Of a stretch of DNA of 64,000 nucleotides, positions 42,732 to 50,998 are shown in pieces; positions within the stretch are counted from its first letter, which is position 1; every line of letters starts with the position of its first letter. The notes beneath the pieces are model-generated. The model had not been told where the DNA came from, searched no databases, and saw only the letters and a list, made by a program, of their open reading frames with translations. This DNA is from Bacteroidales bacterium (GTDB taxonomy: Bacteria; Bacteroidota; Bacteroidia; Bacteroidales; UBA932). A program made the position numbers and the translations under genes. The DNA lies in the NCBI GenBank assembly GCA_022648545.1, contig JALCMP010000002.1, positions 62,001-126,000 of the forward strand. Direction: 5' to 3'.

Positions 42732-44042
42732 TTAAAAATTTTTTACATAGCCGTAATGGGGGCCGTATCTTTCGAATGCGGCCCTGTCGAGTTCCTCCCT
42801 GGCCTCCGGATGAGCTATGCTTATAAGCAGCCGCGCCCTCTCCTGCAACGATTTCCCGTAAAGATCCACGGCTCCGTATTCGGTAACTATCCAGTGCACG
42901 TGCGCCCTGGTGGTAACGACTCCGGCTCCCCTGTCGAGAACACTGCATATCTTGCTTATGCCTTTTTTGGTCATCGACGGCATTGCTATTATGGCTTTCC
43001 CCCCTTTTGAAAGAGAAGCTCCGTATACGAAATCTATTTGTCCTCCCGTTCCGGAATAAAATTTCGTTCCTATGGAATCCGCACATACCTGACCGGTGAG
43101 ATCTATCTGTATTGCGGAGTTTATTGCTACCATCCTCGGATTCTTTGCTATTACGAAAGGATTGTTGGTATATGCGACATCACGCATGTTTACATCTTTG
43201 TTGTGATCTATGAAATTATATACATCCTTTGACCCCAGAAGAAAGGTCGCAACGATCTTTCCCGGATCGGTTCCCTTGCAGCTGCCGTTAATAACCCCTT
43301 TTTCTACAAGCGGCAGAACCCCGTCGGCAAACATTTCTGTATGTATTCCAAGATTTTTATGGCCTGAAAGAGCTTTAAGCACAGCATTGGGGATGTTTCC
43401 TATCCCCATCTGCAGCGTGGAACCGTCCTCTATGAGAGCAGCGCAGTTCTCTCCTATTTTCTTCTCCACGTCGGAAGGGGTACAAAATTCCTTTTCGACG
43501 AGGGGGCAATCGTTCTTCACGAATATGTTTATACGGTCGAGAGGCACGAGCGCATCCCCATATGCATATGGTACGTATTTATTTACTACTGCAATGACTG
43601 TCCCAGCCTTTTCCATTGCGGCGGGGGTTGCATCTACCGATGTACCAAGCGATACATTTCCGTTTTCGTCGGGAGGAGATACCTGTATCATGGCCACATC
43701 GCACGGTACGGCTCCCGATCTGTAAAGATTGGCCGTTTCCCCGAGAAACACCGGAATATAATCCGAATATCCCTCCTGTACGCTTTTTCTCAGATTGGCC
43801 CCTATGAAGAAGCCCTGATGAAAAAAAATGCCGCTATATTTCTTATCGGCATATGGCGCATACCCTTCGGTGTGCAGATGATGTATTTTTATGTCTTTTA
43901 TTTCTCCGGCATCGGCCCTTCGGCAAAGAGCCTGCACCAATATGCGAGGCACGCTCGCCACGCTGCTAAGATGTATATGGTCCCCGCTTTTTACACATTT
44001 TACGGCGTCATCGGCGGAAACGAATTTGATATTTTGTGACAT
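42732..44042 (-). CDS. Acetyl-CoA hydrolase/transferase family CoA-transferase
   Basis: 436 residues of the family that includes 4-hydroxybutyrate CoA-transferase and propionyl-CoA:succinate CoA-transferase. The catalytic glutamate that forms the enzyme-CoA thioester is E236 in LGIHTEMFADG. Other family motifs are VSPPDENGNVSLGTSVD, QMGIGNIPNAV, YSGTGGQIDFVYGA and the C-terminal VHWIVTEYGAVDLYGKSLQE. It moves CoA between short-chain acyl groups, a step in fermentation to propionate, butyrate or acetate. The exact acyl pair cannot be fixed from sequence, though overall likeness is greatest to 4-hydroxybutyrate/butyrate-type enzymes. It has its own promoter. Confidence 0.88.
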   Translation of the reverse strand: MSQNIKFVSADDAVKCVKSGDHIHLSSVASVPRILVQALCRRADAGEIKDIKIHHLHTEGYAPYADKKYSGIFFHQGFFIGANLRKSVQEGYSDYIPVFLGETANLYRSGAVPCDVAMIQVSPPDENGNVSLGTSVDATPAAMEKAGTVIAVVNKYVPYAYGDALVPLDRINIFVKNDCPLVEKEFCTPSDVEKKIGENCAALIEDGSTLQMGIGNIPNAVLKALSGHKNLGIHTEMFADGVLPLVEKGVINGSCKGTDPGKIVATFLLGSKDVYNFIDHNKDVNMRDVAYTNNPFVIAKNPRMVAINSAIQIDLTGQVCADSIGTKFYSGTGGQIDFVYGASLSKGGKAIIAMPSMTKKGISKICSVLDRGAGVVTTRAHVHWIVTEYGAVDLYGKSLQERARLLISIAHPEAREELDRAAFERYGPHYGYVKNF

Positions 44043-44069
44043 TCGATTATAGAATAAAATTCAGGTCGA

Positions 44070-44101
44070 CAAATTTAAAAGAATATTCGGATTAATACAA
44101 T
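44070..44101 (-). promoter_or_regulatory. Promoter of the CoA-transferase gene
   Basis: On the minus strand ATTG (44098-44101), 20 bases, TAAATTTG (44070-44077). Start near 44064, leader about 22 bases. It is intertwined with the divergent mazG promoter. Confidence 0.55.
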
Positions 44102-44112
44102 CGGCATTTTTC

Positions 44113-44120
44113 TAACTTTG
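44113..44120 (+). promoter_or_regulatory. -7 box of mazG
   Basis: TAACTTTG; start near 44126 leaves a leader of about 22 bases to mazG. Confidence 0.5.
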
Positions 44121-44147
44121 CACACAAAATAAAAAAGGATTACCATT

Positions 44148-45035
44148 ATGGAAAAAATTACGATATCGGGTGTTCCCGAAAAAAGGAAGCACCAATTGGA
44201 GGAATTCAACAGACTGCTGGACATTTTGGAAGAGTTGAGGGTAAAATGCCCGTGGGATAAAGTCCAGACCATAGACAGCCTGCGCCCTCTGACGATTGAA
44301 GAAACGTTCGAATTATCGGATGCAATCGTAAAAAAAGATTATTCCGACATGCCCAAGGAACTGGGCGATATTCTTATGCATATTATATTTTATGCAATGA
44401 TGGGTGATGAACAACATCTTTTCGGACTTGAGAACGTTATAGACGAGTTATGTACCAAACTTATATACAGACATCCCCACGTTTTCTCCACCGTAAAGGT
44501 AAAAGATGCCGGAGAAGTTCTAAGGAATTGGGAACAGCTCAAAACAAAAGAGAAAGATGGAAATAAGACCGTATTAAGCGGAGTCCCGGATGCCCTTCCA
44601 AGCATAATAAAAGCCTACAGGATGCAGGACAAGGCACGCGGAGTAGGTTTCGACTGGCATAATAAAAGCGATGTCTGGGGTAAGGTGAAGGAAGAGATAG
44701 GAGAATTCAAAGAAGAGATGGAAAAAATGTCCGAGTACCCCGACGGCGAAATACATGAGGGAACGGAAAAAATAAAGGCAGCCGAAGGCGAACTCGGAGA
44801 TCTACTTTTTTCAATAATAAATGCGGCGAGATTGTATAAGCTCAATCCCGATACCGCACTGGAATCCACCAACAGAAAATTCAAGGAAAGATTTACATAT
44901 ATGGAGAAAAAGACCATAAGGTCGGGAAAACCGCTTACTGAATTATCCCTTAAAGAAATGGAAGCCTTGTGGAAAGAAGCGAAGGAGAAGGAAAAGATAA
45001 ATAATAACGTTACAGATAACGGCAAAAACGCATAA
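44148..45035 (+). CDS. mazG: MazG nucleoside triphosphate pyrophosphohydrolase
   Basis: 295 residues with two tandem MazG domains, as in the E. coli enzyme. It hydrolyses (d)NTPs to monophosphates and pyrophosphate, cleaning the nucleotide pool and indirectly lowering (p)ppGpp stress. The first domain (about 18-125) has CPWDKVQTIDSLRPLTIEE, ELGDILMHIIFYAMM and YRHPHVFS. The second (about 160-270) has KARGVGFDW, VKEEIGEFKEEM, the EGELGDLLFSIINAARLY metal-binding helix and NRKFKERFTYME. The C-terminal tail of about 20 polar residues is longer than usual. It is followed after 6 bases by tcdA. Confidence 0.95.
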   Translation: MEKITISGVPEKRKHQLEEFNRLLDILEELRVKCPWDKVQTIDSLRPLTIEETFELSDAIVKKDYSDMPKELGDILMHIIFYAMMGDEQHLFGLENVIDELCTKLIYRHPHVFSTVKVKDAGEVLRNWEQLKTKEKDGNKTVLSGVPDALPSIIKAYRMQDKARGVGFDWHNKSDVWGKVKEEIGEFKEEMEKMSEYPDGEIHEGTEKIKAAEGELGDLLFSIINAARLYKLNPDTALESTNRKFKERFTYMEKKTIRSGKPLTELSLKEMEALWKEAKEKEKINNNVTDNGKNA

Positions 45036-45041
45036 GAAGAT

Positions 45042-45773
45042 ATGCAGGAGTGGAAGGAACGTACCCGTTTGCTGCTCGGCGACGAGCGTCTGGCCAAACT
45101 GGAAAATTCGTCCGTGGCGGTCATAGGACTTGGAGGTGTTGGAGCTTACGCAGCCGAAATGCTTTGCAGGGCCGGCATAGGAAAACTTGTAATTGCTGAT
45201 AACGATACGGTTTCTCCGTCTAACAAGAATAGACAGCTCATAGCTATGGATTCTACCGTCGGGTTGCCTAAAAGCCAGGTTCTTGCATCGCGAATGAAAG
45301 ACATAAACAAGGATTTGGTTATTGATATATTGGAAGAATATCTGACTCCGGAAAAAATTCCGGGCATGCTTTCAAAATATACTTCGGGGAAACACAAAAT
45401 TGATTTTCTTGTAGATGCAATAGATACCCTTTCCCCCAAAATAGCACTTATAAAGTATTGCGTCGAAAATTCTATTCCGCATGTCACCTCCATGGGCGCA
45501 GGAGCCAAACTGGATGCCACGGCCGTAAGAATCGCCGACATTTCTAAATCACATAATTGTCCGCTTGCTTATATCCTCAGGAAAAAACTAAGGAAAGAAG
45601 GTATTTCAAAGGGCTTCGACGTTGTTTTTTCAGAAGAGCTGCCGGACAGAAACGCCATTGTTCCCGTAGAAGAAAGGAATAAAAAAAGTATGACGGGAAC
45701 TATTTCCTATTTGCCGGCGGTTTTCGGATGCGCATGCGCACAAGCGGCAATAACTCATATTATAGAGGAATAA
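45042..45773 (+). CDS. tcdA: tRNA threonylcarbamoyladenosine dehydratase (TcdA)
   Basis: 243 residues of the ThiF/MoeB/E1-like family. TcdA uses ATP to cyclise t6A at position 37 of ANN-decoding tRNAs to ct6A. The N-terminal RTRLLLGDERLAKLENSSVA leads into the Rossmann motif VIGLGGVGAYAAEMLCRAGI. DNDTVSPSNKNRQL is the adenylation-site signature, and VDAIDTLSPKIALI, SMGAGAKLDATAVRI and KKLRKEGISKGFDVVFSEE complete the family pattern. It is translationally close to mazG (6 bases). Confidence 0.93.
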   Translation: MQEWKERTRLLLGDERLAKLENSSVAVIGLGGVGAYAAEMLCRAGIGKLVIADNDTVSPSNKNRQLIAMDSTVGLPKSQVLASRMKDINKDLVIDILEEYLTPEKIPGMLSKYTSGKHKIDFLVDAIDTLSPKIALIKYCVENSIPHVTSMGAGAKLDATAVRIADISKSHNCPLAYILRKKLRKEGISKGFDVVFSEELPDRNAIVPVEERNKKSMTGTISYLPAVFGCACAQAAITHIIEE

Positions 45774-45837
45774 AGAGCCGGTAAGGAATATTTGACCAGT
45801 TTTTTTTATCTTTACCGATCAAAACCAAACCGAAACG

Positions 45838-46959
45838 ATGCAGATCCTTATAAAAGAAGTAGCAACAAAAAAAGATTTGAAGATTTTTTATCAGTTTCAG
45901 AACAAACTGTATAAAAAGAACAAACAATATGTCCCTTCACTGGATTCCGATCAGAAAAAAGTCCTTACTCAGGACCCTGCTCTCGAATATTGCACGCGCA
46001 AAATGTGGCTGGCATATAAGAACGGAAAAGTTGCAGGCCGCATAATGTGCATGGTCAATCCGAGATTCAATAAGTTTTACAAGACTGCCAAAGCCCGATT
46101 CGGGTGGTTCGATTTCATAGAAGACTTCGATGTGGCGGCACAGCTTGTAAATACAGCAATCCGATGGGCACGTGAACAGGGCATGAATGAGTTGCACGGC
46201 CCTCTGGCATATAACAATCTGGGAAGACAGGGAATGTTGCTGTCGGGTTATGAAAATACACCACCTATCAATTGCATTTACAATTACCCGTATTACGTGG
46301 ATTTTATGAACAGGCTGGGGTTTGAAAAAGAAGCCGACTGGATACAGTATAAACTAAATGCACAGCAGGGTGCTCCGGAAAAACTTTTCAGGATTGCTTC
46401 CATCCTTAAAAGAAGATATAATCTCCATGTGCTCGACCTCAAGAAGATAAAGAAAAAAGACAGGAGAATTCTCATAGATAAGTTTTTTAACGTTTATAAC
46501 GAATGCTTCCAATCCGTCCATAACTTCATACCGCTTACCAAGGACGAAATTTCCAAAACCGGCAATTTCTATATTAATCTGCTGAAACCGGAACTCACAT
46601 GTATAATAATGGACGAGAACGATGATATTGCAGCTTTTGGAATCTGCATTCCAAGTTTCTCGGAGACATTGAAAAAAATGCACGGCAGGATATATCCGTT
46701 CAACTGGCTGAGACTCCTTTATTCATATTATCGCTACAAGAACATCGATCTTATGATGGTAGGTTCAAACCCCAAATGGGCATCGAGAGGATTATCCGCC
46801 ATATACCACCTCCAGCTTGCTGAAAGTTTTAAAAGGCATCATATACAATATGCCATAACAAATCCGCAGATCGATACCAACCTTGCCGTAAAGGTGTGGG
46901 AAAATTACGATCATACGGAATTCATGAGGCGCAGATGCTGGACCAGGAAGATAGATTAG
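45838..46959 (+). CDS. GNAT-like acyltransferase family protein
   Basis: 373 residues. The architecture resembles large YghO-type proteins with a GNAT-like fold, which are conserved in Bacteroidota and described only as putative N-acetyltransferases. Visible blocks are LYKKNKQYVPSLDSDQKKVL near the start, MWLAYKNGKVAGRIMCMVN (a typical beta-hairpin of GNATs), GWFDFIEDFDVAAQLVNTAI, HGPLAYNNLGRQGMLLSGYE, YYVDFMNRLGFEKEADWIQY and the C-terminal AITNPQIDTNLAVKVWENYD. No signal peptide or membrane helix. The acyl donor and acceptor are unknown. It is separated by 64 bases from tcdA and converges on the FKBP gene. Confidence 0.65.
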   Translation: MQILIKEVATKKDLKIFYQFQNKLYKKNKQYVPSLDSDQKKVLTQDPALEYCTRKMWLAYKNGKVAGRIMCMVNPRFNKFYKTAKARFGWFDFIEDFDVAAQLVNTAIRWAREQGMNELHGPLAYNNLGRQGMLLSGYENTPPINCIYNYPYYVDFMNRLGFEKEADWIQYKLNAQQGAPEKLFRIASILKRRYNLHVLDLKKIKKKDRRILIDKFFNVYNECFQSVHNFIPLTKDEISKTGNFYINLLKPELTCIIMDENDDIAAFGICIPSFSETLKKMHGRIYPFNWLRLLYSYYRYKNIDLMMVGSNPKWASRGLSAIYHLQLAESFKRHHIQYAITNPQIDTNLAVKVWENYDHTEFMRRRCWTRKID

Positions 46960-46986
46960 CTCAATATTTTTAAAACGGATATTCCG

Positions 46987-48018
46987 CTAATCTTCATATT
47001 TGTTGGTCTCCTTAACATAAATATCAAAATACATTGAGGCGAACTCGGGAATGCCTGTTCCTCCGCTTAAACTGCCACTGGCTCCCTTGCCGTAGGCGTA
47101 ATAGAAGAAGGATACGGCATGATCCCCGTATTTCATCATCTTGAGTGCGCGGGCGAAACCCAATACATCATAATCTGAGCCAGAAGATGAAGAAGAGCTT
47201 GCAGATCCCAGATTGGAATATACGGAAGAATATGTACTTTCATATGTTACGGCAATCGGGTTATAGCTGCCTTTCGGATTATAAATACCGTATTTTTTAG
47301 CCGTATCTTCTATATTGGTATTGAAAACATATCCGTCGAGCAATCTTCCCACATACCACACATAAGCCAGTTTGGAGGATTCTATGGTATCTGTTGCCGT
47401 ACCGGATATTTTTTTGAAATAGAATCCGTAGGCAGTCGAATCCACTCCATAATAATTCTTGTTCTTCCATTTTTCAATGGAATCGATTTCGAATGTTTTT
47501 ATATTGGATATTGCATTTACAAGCTCCAGTTCATATATTAAGTTTACGGAAGATCCTCTTGAAGAATTCCCCTTATAATGGGAAAGCCACGGCGGAATTA
47601 TAACGGTAGCCCTGCCTCCTTCTTTCATTCTCAGCAAAGCCTCTTCCATTCCTACATATGTAGTACCGTACCCGACCTGGAAAAATGTCGTTCCGTAATA
47701 TTTGGATACATAGTAAGTTCCAAGTTTTTTAGCAAGGTCGGCATAAGTGGTGCTCTGATAAGTACCGTCAAGGGTCTTAGTGCTGTACCTTATAAAACAT
47801 GCATTGTAATTCTTAAGCTGCTCCCCGGTCCCCTCCTTCTCCGACAATATGGCAAGCCCGTCCGACGTAACGGATGCATAAGGATCGTTTTTCTCAAGAT
47901 ATGCGTCAAGTATACTTTTCTGCACAGAATCGTTGCTTACTTCCTTTTCCTTGGCACATGAAAGCAATGAAACGGCGGCCGTCGCTATAATCAGCGTCTC
48001 TAAATATTTTCTAAACAT
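46987..48018 (-). CDS. Lipoprotein with two FKBP-like domains
   Basis: 343 residues with a lipoprotein signal ending LLSC (C21). The first FKBP-type peptidyl-prolyl isomerase domain (about 54-172) opens with the usual EGTGEQL and includes FFQVGYGTTYVGMEEALLRM, MKEGGRATVIIPPWLSHYKG and VNLIYELELVN. The second copy (about 185-335) has IESSKLAYVWYVGRLLDGYVF, a serine-rich loop (SASSSSSSGSDYD, about 276-288) and FARALKMMKYGDHAVSFFYY. Many substrate-pocket aromatics differ from canonical FKBPs, so the protein may be a chaperone rather than an active isomerase. It is the last gene of a minus-strand run nrnA, FKBP, FKBP (19-base gap). Confidence 0.82.
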   Translation of the reverse strand: MFRKYLETLIIATAAVSLLSCAKEKEVSNDSVQKSILDAYLEKNDPYASVTSDGLAILSEKEGTGEQLKNYNACFIRYSTKTLDGTYQSTTYADLAKKLGTYYVSKYYGTTFFQVGYGTTYVGMEEALLRMKEGGRATVIIPPWLSHYKGNSSRGSSVNLIYELELVNAISNIKTFEIDSIEKWKNKNYYGVDSTAYGFYFKKISGTATDTIESSKLAYVWYVGRLLDGYVFNTNIEDTAKKYGIYNPKGSYNPIAVTYESTYSSVYSNLGSASSSSSSGSDYDVLGFARALKMMKYGDHAVSFFYYAYGKGASGSLSGGTGIPEFASMYFDIYVKETNKYED

Positions 48019-48037
48019 ACGGGCAATTTTAATAAGT

Positions 48038-48604
48038 CTATTCGTTTTTAATTATTTTTTCTATCCACACCTCAAAAAACAACGGGGATAATTTATCTAT
48101 ATTGTATACGGCAGAATTGCCGTAACCATACTTGGCCGAAAAAATTATATAGCTATGTTCTTTTTCGCGCACACCGTCGAGGCCGTTTTTAAGTCCGCTT
48201 ATCAAGTCATCGGCTCCGTAACGTATTTTCATTACGGTAGTATCCGTGTTAAATCCCTTTTCCTTGGCCAACTTCGGATAATTAGTCGTAAATAAAGCCC
48301 CCTTCCCTCTGGAAAACACATAGCCTGCGTAATAAAAATAAAGGGAATCCCCGGTTCCCAACACGCCGGGAGAGGATGCACCCTCTTCTATTATTATGCG
48401 GTTCGATCCGCCTTTTCTTACTGTCTGGTAATTGGAAAGCGACGACGAAATATATGAATCGATGGATGACTCCTGCGATATCATGGTATTCTCCCTGTCC
48501 TGTTTGGCACATGAAGCGGCAAATAGCAAAACAATTGCAACAGGAAAGAAAAATTTTCTTCCAAAAACGTTAAAAAAGGATGTTATTAAACGATGGTTTT
48601 TCAT
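48038..48604 (-). CDS. FKBP-type peptidyl-prolyl isomerase lipoprotein
   Basis: 188 residues from the ATG at 48604; a TTG seven codons upstream is possible but less likely. The lipoprotein signal ends FAASC. A single FKBP domain (about 80-185) follows: GSNRIIIEEGASSPGVL, LYFYYAGYVFSRGKGALF, ISGLKNGLDGVREKEHSYII, YGNSAVYNIDKLSPLFFEVW. It is 19 bases before the tandem-FKBP lipoprotein gene and 24 bases after nrnA, in one transcript. The role is probably folding of exported proteins at the outer membrane or in the periplasm. Confidence 0.85.
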   Translation of the reverse strand: MKNHRLITSFFNVFGRKFFFPVAIVLLFAASCAKQDRENTMISQESSIDSYISSSLSNYQTVRKGGSNRIIIEEGASSPGVLGTGDSLYFYYAGYVFSRGKGALFTTNYPKLAKEKGFNTDTTVMKIRYGADDLISGLKNGLDGVREKEHSYIIFSAKYGYGNSAVYNIDKLSPLFFEVWIEKIIKNE

Positions 48605-48628
48605 ATTCCGCAGAAAGGAATTCAAAAG

Positions 48629-49678
48629 TTATGCCTTATTCTCTTTACTTTTAATAAATCGCCGCAGGCTTCCTATAAAATAATCCTCCACCTTGTCGAC
48701 CGGCATAAAAAGTTTGCCGCCTGCCGCCCTTTCGTGGCCCCCGCCGTTGAAATACTCTCTCGCAAGCCTGTTAACCGAAAAATCGCCTTTGGACCGGAGG
48801 GAAACCCTAAGGAAATCCTTCGATTCGGTAAACATTGCAGACACCTTCACGCCCTTTATGCCCAGAGCGAGATTGACGAAACCTTCGGAATCTCCCTCGG
48901 CAAAGCCGAATTTATCCTTTATCTCCTGTGTAAGCACCATAACGGCAGCACCCTCTTTTTCATATATCTTAAGCTGCCTGTAAAGCATGAACCCCATAAG
49001 AGACATACGTTTGTACGAATAGGAGCCAAGAACTTCGTTTTCTATTTTTTCCTTGTCCACCCCGGCCAACATAAGTAAGTTGGCCATCGAAAAAGTAGAA
49101 GGGACCACCGAATTTGCAAAATTATTGGTATCGGTCATCATTCCGGTATAAAACGACACCGCACATCCGGCAGGAATATTTTTCTTTCCCGTGAGCAGAA
49201 GGGATATCCAAAAAGCGATCTCGCATGTGGAAGAAAGATCGATGCGCGATATGGAAACGTCAAAATCTCCGTCCGGCTGGGGATGATGATCTATCATAAC
49301 CCTGCGGCATTTACTGCCAGCACATTCCTTTATGACCTTTCCGAGAGAATCCAGTCTCGAAAAGGAATTGAAGTCCATGGCAATTATAAGGTCAGCTTCC
49401 GACACGGCTTCTTTTATTTGCTTGCGGTTTTTCTCCTCGGAATAAAACAGCATCCTGCCGTCGGGATCCAGAAAAGATAAGAAAGACGGATATAAATTAG
49501 GCATGCAGGTTACGGCTTCGCGGCCCATAGTCTTCAAAATGCCGGCCATACCGGTTACGGCGCCTACTGAATCGCCGTCGGGGTTCATATGGCCAAGCAG
49601 AAGTATATGCCTGCTTTCGCTTATTATTTCGGATAGTTTGCGTATCTGCGAAATGTTTTCTTCCAGGGGATTTTCCAT
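48629..49678 (-). CDS. NrnA-like DHH phosphoesterase (nanoRNase / pAp phosphatase)
   Basis: 349 residues. The DHH domain (about 20-195) contains LLGHMNPDGDSVGAV, LIIAMDFNSFSRLDSL, MIDHHPQPDG and YTGMMTDTNNFANS, which supply the two-metal active site. The DHHA1 domain (about 235-345) ends in YFNGGGHERAAGGKL, the substrate-binding glycine motif. Relatives degrade 2-5 nucleotide RNA fragments and convert pAp to AMP. It is the first gene of a three-gene minus-strand run with two FKBP lipoproteins. A -7 box on the minus strand (TAAATTTG, 49711-49718) lies upstream. Confidence 0.9.
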   Translation of the reverse strand: MENPLEENISQIRKLSEIISESRHILLLGHMNPDGDSVGAVTGMAGILKTMGREAVTCMPNLYPSFLSFLDPDGRMLFYSEEKNRKQIKEAVSEADLIIAMDFNSFSRLDSLGKVIKECAGSKCRRVMIDHHPQPDGDFDVSISRIDLSSTCEIAFWISLLLTGKKNIPAGCAVSFYTGMMTDTNNFANSVVPSTFSMANLLMLAGVDKEKIENEVLGSYSYKRMSLMGFMLYRQLKIYEKEGAAVMVLTQEIKDKFGFAEGDSEGFVNLALGIKGVKVSAMFTESKDFLRVSLRSKGDFSVNRLAREYFNGGGHERAAGGKLFMPVDKVEDYFIGSLRRFIKSKENKA

Positions 49679-49710
49679 TATAGTTTTTTCTTTTGAGAAA
49701 TTTCAACTTA

Positions 49711-49718
49711 CAAATTTA
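49711..49718 (-). promoter_or_regulatory. -7 box of the nrnA-FKBP run
   Basis: TAAATTTG on the minus strand; start near 49705, leader about 27 bases. Confidence 0.45.
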
Positions 49719-49725
49719 AAAAATA

Positions 49726-49756
49726 TTGTACGGGATGAATATATTTTTTACTTTTG
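49726..49756 (+). promoter_or_regulatory. Promoter of the 201-residue membrane-anchored protein gene
   Basis: TTG (49726-49728), a 20-base spacer and TACTTTTG (49749-49756). Start near 49762. An ATG at 49754 falls within the -7 box, so the start at 49802 is used. Confidence 0.55.
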
Positions 49757-49801
49757 TATGGTTTTATACTAAAAGAAACAAGAAAACGCCAAAATACAAA
49801 A

Positions 49802-50407
49802 ATGAAAAAGATCTTTACTATCGTTATCCTTCCTGTAATTATTATAGGAGTGATCTACCTTATTTGGAGAAGCATAGAGGAACCTATCGAATTCCAACAG
49901 GCACTGAAAGAAAGACAATATGTCGGTGCACAAAGATTGAAGGATATTCGAACTCTGGAAGTTGCATACAAGAGCAAATTCGGGAAATTCAACGGAAATC
50001 TGGATTCCCTGATAGATTTCTACAATAACGGGGAAATAACCATTATCAAGCAGATAGGATCCATGGACGACTCCGTAGCCGTAGCAAGGCATCTCGTAAA
50101 AAGAGACAGTGTTAAAATTGCAGTAAGGGATACCCTTCTCAAAAGGACTAATTTCGTTATAGATTCCATAAAGACCATTCCATTTTCGGGAGGCAAGCCT
50201 ATCTTGCTTAAAGCGGTAATTAAGGAAGTTTCGGGTGTTCATGTTCCGTTGTTCGAGGCAAGCATGCCGTTTGATGATCTGCTGAAGGGCCTTAACAACC
50301 AGCTTATCATAAATCTTAATTATGAAAAATCTTCTACCGGCCGTTATGAAGGGCTTATGGTAGGAAGTATTACAGCGCCGAACAATAATGCCGGAAACTG
50401 GGAATAA
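49802..50407 (+). CDS. Membrane-anchored protein of unknown function
   Basis: 201 residues. A single N-terminal transmembrane helix (about 3-22, KKIFTIVILPVIIIGVIYLI) is followed by a soluble region that would be periplasmic. The region has a heptad-like helical start (EFQQALKERQYVGAQRLKDI) and a mixed alpha/beta remainder (PILLKAVIKEVSGVHVPLFE). The early RTLEVAYKSKFGKFNGNLDS resembles the pilin-like segment of type II secretion and pseudopilin-like proteins only loosely, and I do not claim that relation. It stands upstream of the DUF3822-like gene and rsmD. Function unknown. Confidence 0.75.
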   Translation: MKKIFTIVILPVIIIGVIYLIWRSIEEPIEFQQALKERQYVGAQRLKDIRTLEVAYKSKFGKFNGNLDSLIDFYNNGEITIIKQIGSMDDSVAVARHLVKRDSVKIAVRDTLLKRTNFVIDSIKTIPFSGGKPILLKAVIKEVSGVHVPLFEASMPFDDLLKGLNNQLIINLNYEKSSTGRYEGLMVGSITAPNNNAGNWE

Positions 50408-50438
50408 AATATTCAATTAATAAGTTTTATCAGACAGT

Positions 50439-50472
50439 AAAGGCTGTTTCCGGACGGAGGCAGCCTTTTTAT
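50439..50472 (+). terminator. Terminator or attenuator before the DUF3822-like gene
   Basis: AAAGGCTG (50439-50446) pairs with CAGCCTTT (50461-50468) around a 14-base loop, followed by TTTAT. It lies 32-76 bases after one gene and 10 bases before the next start, so it could separate or attenuate transcription. Confidence 0.6.
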
Positions 50473-50482
50473 TTACAAAAGC

Positions 50483-50998
50483 ATGTCCGAAATTTTCAAC
50501 ACTTCCAGATTCGCCTTTTTCCCTAACGGAGCAAAAGTCAAGACAGAACGGAACGAAATTGCAGGTCCCGCCATAAAGGGAGAAAATGCATTGACGGAAA
50601 TGTTTATCACAAACAAAGGAGAAACCATAAGACATTCACCCGTCGACGGGATGGATGCAGAACTATTTTATATATGCAACGTTTCCGAAACAGGGAAACC
50701 CTGCATATTATTTATGGTGGAAAGTCTCCTTGCGGACGAAAAACACGATATATACGTCAATTTCTGCAGGGACGACAATTCAACGCAGATAGCCGTTTCA
50801 ACTGCCGGTAAGATAACATTCGCTAATTCCTTTAGGACAACCGACTTTACCACTATGCTTTATTATGTTATGTTCGTTGCTAAAAGTCTGGGCAAAAGAA
50901 ATTCCTCCGACGGAGCCGTCTTTCTGGGAGAATTCGAAGAGGATGAAAAGAATATGCTCAAACGTTATTTCATTTCACCGGAAATAAAATCATTATGA
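50483..50998 (+). CDS. Short DUF3822-like protein next to rsmD
   Basis: 171 residues without signal peptide or membrane helix. By position (overlapping rsmD by four bases) and general character (ELFYICNVSETGKPCILFMV, FCRDDNSTQIAVSTAGKITF, FRTTDFTTMLYYVMFVAKSL) it corresponds to the DUF3822 proteins that precede rsmD in Bacteroidota and have an actin-like ATPase-type fold. Those are usually about 260 residues, so the N-terminal third appears to be missing. The missing part is not found in another frame upstream, where a terminator hairpin lies instead. The family assignment is moderate and the function unknown. Confidence 0.6.
   Translation: MSEIFNTSRFAFFPNGAKVKTERNEIAGPAIKGENALTEMFITNKGETIRHSPVDGMDAELFYICNVSETGKPCILFMVESLLADEKHDIYVNFCRDDNSTQIAVSTAGKITFANSFRTTDFTTMLYYVMFVAKSLGKRNSSDGAVFLGEFEEDEKNMLKRYFISPEIKSL

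Noticed and set aside
45774-45837. Promoter TTTG ... TATCTTTA before the GNAT-like gene
   Set aside because: The two boxes are only 12 bases apart and the second box departs from the consensus at its last base.
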